From Verrucomicrobiota bacterium (GTDB lineage Bacteria > Verrucomicrobiota > Verrucomicrobiia > Methylacidiphilales > Verrucolacustridaceae), in the NCBI GenBank assembly GCA_009927835.1, contig RFMG01000156.1, positions 1 to 44,478 of the forward strand: a stretch of DNA of 44,478 nucleotides, written 5' to 3'. Below, one piece after another: positions 1 through 7,032 of this stretch. Positions within the stretch are counted from its first letter, which is position 1. Each line of letters begins with the position of its first letter. The notes under the pieces were generated by a model. It saw only the letters and a list, made by a program, of their open reading frames with translations, searched no databases and was not told where the DNA came from. Position numbers and translations under genes: made by a program.

Positions 1-185
1 AGAATACGTCCATCGATATCGAGAACGGGGGCTTTTGATTGGCCCGAGATTTCCTTCATTTCGTTGAAGTAAGCGGGATTGGAGCGAACTTCCCTGCGTT
101 CGTACTTCACGCCGAGTTTACGAAGTTCGGTCTCTGCGTCCTCGCACCAAGGGCAACCCTCTTTGACGTAAAGAGTGGCGGACAC
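1..185 (-). CDS. Glutaredoxin-like protein (C-terminus cut by window edge)
   Basis: Small thiol-disulfide oxidoreductase of the glutaredoxin fold, expected in the cytoplasm reducing disulfides with glutathione or a similar thiol. The visible 61 codons begin VSATLYVKEGCPWCEDAE, giving a CPWC redox motif at about residue 11. They then show the beta-alpha-beta start of the fold and the segment SKAPVLDIDG, where the usual cis-proline motif TVP reads KAP. The C-terminal part lies beyond position 1. The GTG at 185 is my start choice: it lies 7 bp after the stop of the aminotransferase gene upstream, so the two genes probably form an operon. No Shine-Dalgarno sequence precedes this GTG, so the start is uncertain. 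Confidence 0.8.
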   Translation of the reverse strand, partial: MSATLYVKEGCPWCEDAETELRKLGVKYERREVRSNPAYFNEMKEISGQSKAPVLDIDGRI

Positions 186-192
186 GAGGAGG

Positions 193-1605
193 TTAGGCAG
201 GGACCGATTCGGCTGAGGGCTTCCTCTGGGAGAGCGCAGCTTTGACGAGATTTTGACCGAAGTCCCAGAGCGGGCCGGGGAATTTGCCGAGATCGCTCAG
301 GACGTCGTCGAACGCGGTGACAAAGCGGTCGATTTCCTTCTCGCCGATGATCAGCGGAGGCAGGATCTTCACGATATCGGAGTTGTGGGCGGCGACTTGG
401 GTGAGGATGCGGTGCTTTTGCAGCAGAGGGGTGACGATCATCTGGGGGAAGAGGCCTTTGTCCATGGCGTGGATCGCTTTCCAGGCGAGTTTGAGTTTGA
501 GCGAGCGGGGTTCCCTGAACTCGATCGCGATCATCAAGCCTTTGCCGCGGACTTCCGCGATGACGTCGTGTTTTTCCTGCAGGTCGCGGAGTCTGGACAT
601 CAGCTGTTCCCCGCGGAGGGCGGCATTTTCCACGAGGTGCTCGTTTTCGGTGACGTGGAGGCTGGCGAGTCCGCAGGCCATGGCGAGATTGTTGCGGCCG
701 AAGGTGGTGGAGTGGGCGACGCAGCGGTCGAGTCGGGAAAAGATGCCTTGGTAGATGGGGCGACGCATGACGATGGCGGCGCAGGGGACATAACCGCCGG
801 AGAGGGCTTTGGCCATGGTGACGATGTCGGGATCCAGATTCCAGTGCTGGAACCCGAACCATTTTCCGGTGCGGCCCAGGGCGGTTTGGACTTCATCGGC
901 GATGAAGAGGGTGCCGTATTTCCGGCAGAGTTCCTGGGCGGCGGGAAAGTAATCGTCGGATGGGTACTTTACCCCTTTGCCTTGGACCGGCTCAAAGATG
1001 AAGGCGGCGACATCGCGGGAGCGAAGTTTCGCCTCGAGGTCGGCGAGATCGCCAAATTTGACGAAACCAGCCCCCGGCAGGAAGGGTCCGAAGTCCTCGC
1101 GAAAGTTGCCGGAGTGGGTGATCGAGAGCGCGCCGAAGGAGAGGCCGTGATAGGAGCCCTCCTGTGCAAGGATTTTGGGGCGCTTGGTGGAGGCGCGGGC
1201 GAATTTGAGGGCTCCCTCGACCGCCTCCGTTCCGGAGTTACACAGGAAGCAGGCATCTCGCGAGGGGCCTAATTTTTTGACAAGGGCCTCGGCGAGAAGT
1301 CCGGAGAGAACCGAGCAGTCCATCTGGACCATATTGGGCAGGTCGAGTTCCAGGACGTCGCGGATCGCTTTTTGAATGGTGGGATGGTTACGCCCGATAT
1401 TGAAGACGCTGTAGCCGCTGAGGAAGTCGAGGTAGTCTTTGCCGTCGAGGTCGTAGAGGTAGGCGCCTTCCGCCCGGGCATAGACCTTGTCGAAGCCGAT
1501 GGTGCGCTGAACCTTAACGAGCGTGCGGTTGACGTACTTGTCGTGCAGGTCGTAGTTCTCGCCCAAGCGGGTGAGGATTGTGTCTTTCAGATCGAATTCG
1601 GACAT
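193..1605 (-). CDS. Class III PLP-dependent aminotransferase
   Basis: Fold-type I aminotransferase of class III, the family of ornithine, acetylornithine, putrescine and 4-aminobutyrate transaminases. It moves an amino group, usually from a terminal amine, to a 2-oxo acid. Seen motifs are CNSGTEAVEGALKFAR (PLP phosphate site), SYHG, ADEVQTALGRTGKWF (PLP ring aspartate) and MAKALSGGYVP containing the Schiff-base lysine. Near the end, VKILPPLIIGEKEID is the usual C-terminal strand. The length of 470 residues fits the family. I take the ATG at 1605 (MSEFDLKDT); an in-frame ATG at 1641 would only add a low-complexity tail. A glutaredoxin follows directly. The amino donor cannot be decided from sequence. 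Ornithine or polyamine aminotransferase-like is the best guess. Confidence 0.88.
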   Translation of the reverse strand: MSEFDLKDTILTRLGENYDLHDKYVNRTLVKVQRTIGFDKVYARAEGAYLYDLDGKDYLDFLSGYSVFNIGRNHPTIQKAIRDVLELDLPNMVQMDCSVLSGLLAEALVKKLGPSRDACFLCNSGTEAVEGALKFARASTKRPKILAQEGSYHGLSFGALSITHSGNFREDFGPFLPGAGFVKFGDLADLEAKLRSRDVAAFIFEPVQGKGVKYPSDDYFPAAQELCRKYGTLFIADEVQTALGRTGKWFGFQHWNLDPDIVTMAKALSGGYVPCAAIVMRRPIYQGIFSRLDRCVAHSTTFGRNNLAMACGLASLHVTENEHLVENAALRGEQLMSRLRDLQEKHDVIAEVRGKGLMIAIEFREPRSLKLKLAWKAIHAMDKGLFPQMIVTPLLQKHRILTQVAAHNSDIVKILPPLIIGEKEIDRFVTAFDDVLSDLGKFPGPLWDFGQNLVKAALSQRKPSAESVPA

Positions 1606-1714
1606 GGATGTAGTTGATAGCGGAAAATGGCGCAGTCGCAAGTTCCGTCAAATCTACTATTTTGCCGATACTGCTGGGAACTTGTACATATAGTCATCAT
1701 GATTAGACACATGC

Positions 1715-1736
1715 AATTAGATTAGAAAATCTAATT
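1715..1736. repeat. Perfect 9-bp inverted repeat in divergent intergenic region
   Basis: AATTAGATT (1715-1723), a 4-nt spacer AGAA, then AATCTAATT (1728-1736). It lies in the AT-rich 204-bp gap between the divergent aminotransferase (start 1605) and the PEP-CTERM gene (start 1810). A further ATTAGA copy lies just upstream at 1702-1707. It could be an operator for a regulator controlling either gene. It is A/T-rich and lacks the T-run expected of a terminator. A TAATTC hexamer at 1799-1804 sits 5 nt before the PEP-CTERM start and may be its -10 element. Nothing else in this gap is recognisable. Confidence 0.55.
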
Positions 1737-1809
1737 CAAGATTGATAGTAATCCAAATAAAGACGTAGGGTCATTTCACTTTAGTGGATAGTGTGCTTAA
1801 TTCATTTCT

Positions 1810-2574
1810 ATGCATTTGCGTCACATTGTTCTTTTTATCCTCGGTATCGGCTGTATTTCGGAAATCGGCTTTGCGCAGATTCAGGTTGTGAACTTCGGAA
1901 GTGGAAGCAGTGCCACCGATGCATGGGTCAATGTCAATTCGGCAAACTTTTCCGGATATGGTGGCTTCCCCGGAAGCTCGGCCTGGCCTGCACCCATTGG
2001 ATCGAACGGAATTGGATCTGGGGATGCAGACCTCAGCAGAATTGCGGGAAGTCCGACCGGTGGTGGTCCTTTTCTTTCCTCCACCTCAATCTATTTTGGG
2101 AATTTTGCGCAAGTTCCGAACGCTTTGGGTGGAACCCTGCGCGTCTCCGATTCAACCCCCTTGCCGAATCTCAAAACTCTTGTGTTTCAGGTCCAAATTG
2201 GGGAGGCAACCGGGTACGATCTGTTCAGCGCCCCAGCTCTAAAAATCAATGGGGGTTCCTCCGTCGTGAGTCCGCTGTTTTCAGGAATTTTGAACCGATT
2301 TCAAAGCGGCACTTATCCTAGTCCTGCCACCGGTCTGGACGAGCCTGTGTATGTCAATACGCGGGGTTATCAGTGGGATGTCAGTTCCCTTGCCGTCACG
2401 TCACTCACGATTGATTTCAGCGGCGTAACTCATTCCCAAATTTATGGATTGCAGCTGGACCAAAGCAGCTCTTTCTTCAGCACAGCAGTAATTCCGGAGC
2501 CTAACGTGACGGGGCTGGTTTTGGCGGGGGTCTGCTTCTCTCTTTTCCGCCGGCGTGTCCGCGTTGTGGCGTGA
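1810..2574 (+). CDS. PEP-CTERM sorting-domain protein
   Basis: Exported protein of 254 residues with an N-terminal signal peptide (residues 1-22, hydrophobic core then FAQ). The body is rich in Gly, Ser, Asn and Thr and probably beta-structured. A classical PEP-CTERM tail closes it: VIPEP at 227-231, a hydrophobic stretch at 233-246 and RRRVR at 247-251. In characterised systems such tails are recognised by an exosortase, which cleaves near PEP and hands the protein to the cell surface or exopolysaccharide matrix. No exosortase gene is in the window. The central region matches no function I recognise. The stop TGA overlaps the GTG start of the next gene (pseudopilin), so the two are probably co-translated. 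The region is visibly less GC-rich than its neighbours. Confidence 0.85.
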   Translation: MHLRHIVLFILGIGCISEIGFAQIQVVNFGSGSSATDAWVNVNSANFSGYGGFPGSSAWPAPIGSNGIGSGDADLSRIAGSPTGGGPFLSSTSIYFGNFAQVPNALGGTLRVSDSTPLPNLKTLVFQVQIGEATGYDLFSAPALKINGGSSVVSPLFSGILNRFQSGTYPSPATGLDEPVYVNTRGYQWDVSSLAVTSLTIDFSGVTHSQIYGLQLDQSSSFFSTAVIPEPNVTGLVLAGVCFSLFRRRVRVVA

Positions 2575-3392
2575 AGTTTCAAGCTTTTCATCGAACTTCT
2601 TCCACCCTGGGGAGATCTGGCTTCACCTTGGTGGAAATGCTCGTGGTGATGGCTGTTTTGGGGCTTTTGGCGGGGGTCTCCATGGGAGCTTATCAGAAAG
2701 CGATGGCAAGAGCCTCGATGGGGACTGAAACGAGCGCTGCCAAGAACCTCATCCAAGCCTACCAGCTTGCGACGACAGAAAACGGGGGGCGTTTTTTGCT
2801 CTCAAAAGATCCGACAGCAACGGGCGTATTGAACGCAAACGGGCAAGTCATTTCGATGGCAGAAATACGTTCCCGATATCCTTTTCGCCTCGCTCCCTAT
2901 TTTAATTATAGGATGGAAGGGACCGTTCTTGTGAACCGAAACGAGGCCCAAATCATAAAACTCATGGGGCCAAGCGGGTTTATGTATGATTACGGGTTGA
3001 GTGTGTTTCCTGCGCTGGGAATCAACCGGTATCTGGTTGGCGGAAGCATCTCACCCAATGGTGTTGTTCAATATTCGGAAGAGTGTGTCCAGTCTTTGGC
3101 TCAAGCCGATCAATCGGTGATTGTCTTTGCCTCCGCCGGCAACCCAGATGTTGACGGATATGAATATGTGACAGCTCCGCTCGGACCCGGGGGGCAATGG
3201 AGTTCAGCCAAGTGGAGCAAAGATGCGGATGCCGGAAACTACGGTCACGTGGATGGGCGCTTTGGCGGCAAAGCGGTGTGTGCCTTCCTCGATGGATCGG
3301 TCCGAGCACTTTCGATGGATGAACTGAGGGACATGCGACTTTGGTCCCGCAAAGCAGCTTTAGAGAACAATCCGAACTATCAGCCGAAATAG
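2571..3392 (+). CDS. Type II secretion/type IV pilin-like pseudopilin (H-X9-DG-like)
   Basis: Protein of 273 residues with a class III prepilin signal: after a short basic leader, SGFTLVEMLVVMAVLGLLAG supplies the prepilin peptidase site after Gly, the +5 glutamate and the hydrophobic alpha-helix. Near the C-terminus FGGKAVCAFLDGSV resembles the H-X9-DG motif common in planctomycete and verrucomicrobial pseudopilins, with Phe in place of the His. The start is GTG at 2571, inside the stop of the preceding PEP-CTERM gene (GTGA overlap). Planctomycetes and Verrucomicrobia often carry dozens of such proteins without a known individual role. Here it may be secreted or assembled with the PEP-CTERM partner, but that is inference. 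Confidence 0.85.
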   Translation: MKFQAFHRTSSTLGRSGFTLVEMLVVMAVLGLLAGVSMGAYQKAMARASMGTETSAAKNLIQAYQLATTENGGRFLLSKDPTATGVLNANGQVISMAEIRSRYPFRLAPYFNYRMEGTVLVNRNEAQIIKLMGPSGFMYDYGLSVFPALGINRYLVGGSISPNGVVQYSEECVQSLAQADQSVIVFASAGNPDVDGYEYVTAPLGPGGQWSSAKWSKDADAGNYGHVDGRFGGKAVCAFLDGSVRALSMDELRDMRLWSRKAALENNPNYQPK

Positions 3393-3396
3393 CGAT

Positions 3397-4032
3397 TCAG
3401 CCGGCGTGGATGGCGTCGTCCAGGGAGGAGATGGCGTCGAAAGTGGCTTGTGCGGCTTTGACCATTTGATCCTGTTCGGCCGGAGTCCATGAGATGGCAT
3501 CCATGTCCGAACGGAATTTCATCCAGATTGCCCGTTGCTGCTCCCCATGCGGGTCCAGGTAACGAAACCTGGCCGTATCGCTTAAGCCCCAAGCCTTGGC
3601 CAAGGCCTTGGCAATAAAGCGGGCGCCGTTTTTGCTGCCTTCGAAAACGTAAAAGATCCCCATCAAGGTTGCGGGGGCAGCTTTTTGAATCTCCTGAACG
3701 AGGTGGGTTGCGCCGGGGAGGGCACGAATCGATTCGAGGTTGGTTTGTAGGTGGGCGAGGTCGGCCTCCAGGTTTTGGGTCTGGTACAGTGATGGCAGGC
3801 CGAGGGACACGAGACGATGATCCGTTTTGATGGCTCGATCGGTCGCGGTCTCCAGCTCCCGATGAATCCACCAGCGCTGGGCCAGATATTTTTGGTATTG
3901 GACGCGACCGATGGAGCCCTCGATCAGGGCGGCTTCGAGGGGTTTGGACTCGGCCACCGCGTGCTGGGCGGCAGTGCCGGCTTTGAGTCGAGCCATGATG
4001 CCGTCCGGATTCGGAGCGGCGGGTGAAGTCAT
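3397..4032 (-). CDS. Biliverdin-producing heme oxygenase family protein
   Basis: All-helical protein of 211 residues resembling bacterial heme oxygenases, which open heme to biliverdin with release of iron and CO. The N-terminal helix ARLKAGTAAQHAVAESK carries the likely heme-ligand histidine (His24). LMGIFYVFEGSKNGARFI matches the family's distal helix, usually LGxLYVxEGSxLGG. The family normally runs about 190-215 residues. The ATG at 4032 overlaps the TGA of a 45-residue membrane-protein gene upstream (ATGA), so the two should be translationally coupled. No phytochrome or TonB receptor is nearby. The product could serve iron acquisition or oxidative-stress defence. A related non-heme-degrading helical enzyme of the same fold (TenA/PqqC-like) is a weaker alternative. 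Confidence 0.72.
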   Translation of the reverse strand: MTSPAAPNPDGIMARLKAGTAAQHAVAESKPLEAALIEGSIGRVQYQKYLAQRWWIHRELETATDRAIKTDHRLVSLGLPSLYQTQNLEADLAHLQTNLESIRALPGATHLVQEIQKAAPATLMGIFYVFEGSKNGARFIAKALAKAWGLSDTARFRYLDPHGEQQRAIWMKFRSDMDAISWTPAEQDQMVKAAQATFDAISSLDDAIHAG

Positions 4033-4166
4033 TTGGCGCAGCTACCGATCAGAAGGGCAGGGATCACAAGCCAGAGCACCCCTTTGGCCAAAAAAAAGGA
4101 GAATGCGGCAAGTCCCGCCAGCTTGCCGAACCTGGCCCACCGATCCTGTCTTCGAAGCAAATCCAT
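4029..4166 (-). CDS. 45-residue membrane protein coupled to heme oxygenase
   Basis: A short gene starting ATG at 4166 and ending TGA at 4029-4031, overlapping the heme oxygenase start by 4 bp. The protein begins MDLLRRQDRWARFGK (basic), continues into LAGLAAFSFFLAKG and then VLWLVIPALLIGSCAK. That gives one long or two short hydrophobic segments with a positive N-terminus, consistent with an inner-membrane microprotein whose N-terminus stays in the cytoplasm. I do not recognise a family. The tight overlap and shared direction argue that it is real and works with, or anchors, the heme oxygenase. A possible -10 (TATAGT) lies upstream at 4213-4218. Confidence 0.6.
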   Translation of the reverse strand: MDLLRRQDRWARFGKLAGLAAFSFFLAKGVLWLVIPALLIGSCAK

Positions 4167-4212
4167 GGGCCAATTCTTGCCGGTAGAGACGGAAAGGCAA
4201 GCGCCTGAACAG

Positions 4213-4218
4213 ACTATA
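4213..4218 (-). promoter_or_regulatory. Candidate -10 element for membrane microprotein/heme oxygenase pair
   Basis: On the minus strand the hexamer reads TATAGT, one base from the TATAAT consensus, and overlaps the stop codon of the CAP-domain gene. The microprotein start lies 46 nt downstream. I see no convincing -35 at 16-18 nt, so this is a tentative promoter that would separate the heme oxygenase pair from the genes upstream. Confidence 0.3.
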
Positions 4219-4783
4219 AGTTTGTACGCCCAAGTTGATTCAGTTTTCTACCATCCGAGTTGGAGGGGAGGGCGGCGGCTGGGTCGCGCATTGTTTTGGG
4301 AACGAGATCCGGGATGCCCAACCCTGGAAAAGCCACCTCATTGTCCGGGTGGGAAGGCGGGGCAGGCGCGGCACCGTTAAATACGGCACAGGTGGCACCG
4401 GATTTTGTGGTGGCAATACCAACCCCTCCCAAAGTGGAGGAGTCGCGAAGTAGGTTGCCCCTGTGACCCGCGCTACCCATCCACGCCTGAACAATGGCTC
4501 GGGCCGAACCGTCATTCACCGGTCCGTAAATGTTTTCCGAAAGATTTTTCCATCCGTTTTTTTCGAGCAGGGCTTTGGAGAGAGGGCGATGCACCTGAGA
4601 ATTTCTGGACGCCATCCCTTTGGCCCATTCGGTGGCAAGCTGATCGAGCGTGGGGCTGCGGGTGAGGGGCCGGAGGCCTGCATGATCGCGCTCCTGATTG
4701 ATCAGGGCGAAGAGATCGTCGCAGGGATCCGCCCTGACGGACCCGCTTCCCAGGGCAAACAGAAGCGCAATCAGGCGAACCAT
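4214..4783 (-). CDS. Secreted CAP (SCP/PR-1) domain protein
   Basis: Protein of 189 residues with a signal peptide (MVRLIALLFALGSGSVRA, cleavage near residue 18) followed by a CAP domain. Visible CAP features are LFALINQERDHAGLRPLTRSPTLDQLATEWAKGMA (helix 1 with NxxR), HRPLS, LSENIY (the conserved xENI motif) and AWMGSAGHRGNLL (WxxSxGHRxNLL, with the second active-site histidine). The C-terminus is Pro/Ala-rich and lacks similarity I recognise. Bacterial CAP proteins are extracytoplasmic and mostly of unknown biochemical role. The ATG at 4783 is chosen because it gives the signal peptide; an upstream in-frame ATG at 4834 lies inside the preceding gene. It follows the CPBP protease gene by 7 bp, so it belongs to the rnc-CPBP operon. 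Confidence 0.85.
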   Translation of the reverse strand: MVRLIALLFALGSGSVRADPCDDLFALINQERDHAGLRPLTRSPTLDQLATEWAKGMASRNSQVHRPLSKALLEKNGWKNLSENIYGPVNDGSARAIVQAWMGSAGHRGNLLRDSSTLGGVGIATTKSGATCAVFNGAAPAPPSHPDNEVAFPGLGIPDLVPKTMRDPAAALPSNSDGRKLNQLGRTNL

Positions 4784-4790
4784 GGTTTTT

Positions 4791-5450
4791 TTACCAGAGG
4801 AACCAGTTCCGGGTGAGCAGGACATACACGGCAAGACCCAGGTTGGCTGCGGCGTGGAGAATCATCACCGCACGGATCGATTTTGTTCGGCAGAACCACC
4901 AACCCGCAATCAGGCCGAAAAGGGTGGCGGAACCGAATTCAACGTGAACCAGTGCGAAGGCCACGGTGGTGACGTAAAAGGAGAGAGGCTGAAACGTGCC
5001 GAGGGGCACCTCCTCGAATTCCGGCTTGATGATGGTGCGCATCAGAAAGCCGCGCCAAAAAAGCTCCTCAACGACCGGAACGACGACAACCGCCCCGAAC
5101 ATCCGAAAGGCGATCGAAAGGATGCCAGGAACCATTCCCAGCTCAAAAGCGGTCGCAAAGGGGAAGGTGTTGTCGCGGGCTCCGGTACGGGGCATCCAGG
5201 GATCCAGGGCAATCCAGAGAACGATTGCCGCCAGGCCCAGCAGGGCGGATTGCAAAACTTGGGGGGAGGCGGGGTCTTGGCCGCGATAGCGGGGACGAAG
5301 CCATAGAAGGAGACCGAGGACAAGGAGGGAACAGAGGCCGTACAACCACCAGCTTTGCTGGGGGAAGCTTTGGCGGAGATAAAGGAGGCCCATGAAAAGG
5401 GCAAAGGGGGCGACGAAGGGAAAGCCGGGCCCTTGGACAAGGCCTTTCAA
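4791..5450 (-). CDS. CPBP family intramembrane glutamic protease (CAAX protease-related)
   Basis: Polytopic membrane protein of 219 residues with about seven hydrophobic segments. The active-site motifs of the CPBP/Abi family are present: EELFWRGFLMR (EExxxR), FALVHVEFG (FxxxH) and HAAANLG (HxxxN/B), all expected within the membrane. Family members cleave membrane-embedded substrates; eukaryotic Rce1 processes prenylated proteins. One subgroup of about this size accompanies exosortase/PEP-CTERM systems, which is notable given the PEP-CTERM protein at 1810-2574, but I cannot assign that subgroup by eye. The ATG at 5450 overlaps the stop of rnc by 4 bp, so the gene is co-transcribed with RNase III. 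Confidence 0.85.
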   Translation of the reverse strand: MKGLVQGPGFPFVAPFALFMGLLYLRQSFPQQSWWLYGLCSLLVLGLLLWLRPRYRGQDPASPQVLQSALLGLAAIVLWIALDPWMPRTGARDNTFPFATAFELGMVPGILSIAFRMFGAVVVVPVVEELFWRGFLMRTIIKPEFEEVPLGTFQPLSFYVTTVAFALVHVEFGSATLFGLIAGWWFCRTKSIRAVMILHAAANLGLAVYVLLTRNWFLW

Positions 5451-6112
5451 GCGAGTTGCTCCAGGGCGTGGGTTGCGGCGGTGGACTCGGCCGATTTGCG
5501 GCTGCGGCCCGTGCCGCGACCGATCTCTTTTCCATCCAGCAAAACGCGGATGGTGAAAATCTTCTCATGATCCGGCCCGACCGATTCGACCAGGTCATAC
5601 ACAGGGACGGGCTGGTTGCGGGATTGGAGAAGCTCCTGGAGCTGGCCCTTTGGGTTGGCCTGTTCGGCGAGTTTTTTCGCCTGGATCAACCGATCCCCGT
5701 ACACCTGCGCGGCCCATTTTTTTGCGGGGTTGTATCCCGCATCCAGAAAGATGGCCCCCAGAATGGCCTCCCAGACATCGGCCAGGGCCCCGGTGGATTC
5801 ATGGATCTTTTCCCGTGCGGCGTCGGCCCCGACGCGAAGGAAAGGGGACAGGCCCAGCTCCCGACCGAGCTCGGCGAGGGTAAGGCGGTTGGCCAGGCTG
5901 GCCCGCATGGCGGTCAGTTCTCCCTCCGAGGAGGCCGGATGGGTCGCGACAAGGAGATCGCTGAGAGCGGCCTGCAGGATGGCGTCGCCAAGGAACTCGA
6001 GTTGTTGATTGTCGCCGGTCGCGCCCGGGGCGGTTCGGGCGGACGGATGGGTCAAGGCACGGGCCAACAAGTCAGGATTTTGGAATGAGTGGCCAAGGGA
6101 GGGAAGTTTCAT
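5447..6112 (-). CDS. rnc: Ribonuclease III
   Basis: Double-strand-specific endoribonuclease that processes rRNA precursors and regulatory duplexes in the cytoplasm. The N-terminal catalytic domain shows the signature QQLEFLGDAIL (usually ERLEFLGDAVL), with the first metal ligands Glu and Asp. ALADVWEAILGAIFLDAG supplies the second acidic pair. The C-terminal part is a dsRNA-binding domain (NPKGQLQELLQ...GRGTGRSRKSAESTAATHALEQL). The length of 221 residues is normal. The ATG at 6112 lies 5 bp after the XerC/D stop. Downstream the CPBP protease overlaps it by 4 bp. Confidence 0.95.
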   Translation of the reverse strand: MKLPSLGHSFQNPDLLARALTHPSARTAPGATGDNQQLEFLGDAILQAALSDLLVATHPASSEGELTAMRASLANRLTLAELGRELGLSPFLRVGADAAREKIHESTGALADVWEAILGAIFLDAGYNPAKKWAAQVYGDRLIQAKKLAEQANPKGQLQELLQSRNQPVPVYDLVESVGPDHEKIFTIRVLLDGKEIGRGTGRSRKSAESTAATHALEQLA

Positions 6113-6117
6113 GGGAA

Positions 6118-7032
6118 CTATTTTTTTCGGGATCGAGGATGGAAGCGATCGATGGTGGCCGCAAGCCGGTCTTCATCCACATGGGTGTAGATTTCGGTTG
6201 TGCCGATGCTGGCGTGACCCAAAAGTTCCTGGATCACCCGTAGATCGGCCCCGCCAGACAGAAGGTGGGTGGCGAAGGAGTGCCGCAGGAGGTGTGGGTA
6301 GACGCGGGTGTCGAGTCCGGCGGCTTGCGCCGCCTTTTTGACAATGCCCCACAGATGGGAGGTGGTGAGCCTGCGCCCGTGATTGCCAAGGAACACCTCT
6401 CCTCCCGATTTGGACCGGACCAGTTTGGGGCGGGCGGTTTCCAGATATCGTTGAAGGGATGCCTGGGCGGCCGAACCGAGAAGCACGAGCCGTTCCTTGT
6501 CTCCTTTTCCAATCACGCGCGCACTCCGTCCGGGGAGGTCGAGCTGCTCGATCCGGAGGGATAGAATTTCGGAGGCGCGGAGGCCCGCGGCGTAGAGAAG
6601 CTCCAGAAGGGCCCGATCCCGAAGGCCGAGGGGGGTTTTGGGGGATGGGGAATCGAGTATCCGGCGGACTTGCTCCGCGGTAAGGGAGGGCGGGAGCTTG
6701 CGGGAAAGTTTTGGCGACCGCAGACCGACCGACATGCTGGAGGGAGTGCGGCCCATTTTTTGGAGGTGGGCACCCAAGCTGCGCAGGATGGAGGTTTCCA
6801 GCCGAAGGGTGGTCGGGCCGACGCGCCCGGAGAAACGGCGGTAGGAGAGAAATTCGCGGATATCGTCGGGTTGAAGGTTGCGCCAATCGACCCCGCTTTT
6901 TTTACGATCCAGCCAAAGGCAGAGCCGCTCGAGGAGTTTTCTTTGGATGGATTGGGTGCGGAGGGCGTGGCCCCGCTCCATTGCACCGCAGGCGAGGAAA
7001 TCCTCGATCGGCCTTTGATCGAGAGGACTCAC
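6118..7032 (-). CDS. xerD: Tyrosine recombinase XerC/XerD
   Basis: Site-specific tyrosine recombinase of 304 residues, the size of XerC/XerD proteins that resolve chromosome dimers at dif. The N-terminal SAM-like core-binding domain is SPLDQRPIEDFLA to LGAHLQKMG. The catalytic domain holds the expected residues: Arg in AAGLRASEILSL, Lys in IGKGDKER, the HxxR in LLRHSFATHLL, His in LLGHASIGTT and the nucleophile Tyr in EIYTHV. The start is GTG at 7032, which overlaps the purC stop (GTGA). A longer reading from upstream in the same frame is only purC antisense frame. XerC and XerD cannot be told apart here. The gene sits in a housekeeping operon, so it is unlikely to be a mobile-element integrase. 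Confidence 0.93.
   Translation of the reverse strand: MSPLDQRPIEDFLACGAMERGHALRTQSIQRKLLERLCLWLDRKKSGVDWRNLQPDDIREFLSYRRFSGRVGPTTLRLETSILRSLGAHLQKMGRTPSSMSVGLRSPKLSRKLPPSLTAEQVRRILDSPSPKTPLGLRDRALLELLYAAGLRASEILSLRIEQLDLPGRSARVIGKGDKERLVLLGSAAQASLQRYLETARPKLVRSKSGGEVFLGNHGRRLTTSHLWGIVKKAAQAAGLDTRVYPHLLRHSFATHLLSGGADLRVIQELLGHASIGTTEIYTHVDEDRLAATIDRFHPRSRKK

Noticed and set aside
6118..7032. Tyrosine recombinase as evidence of an integrated mobile element
   Set aside because: It overlaps purC and is followed closely by rnc in a housekeeping operon, has XerC/D length and no attachment-site repeats or phage genes nearby.
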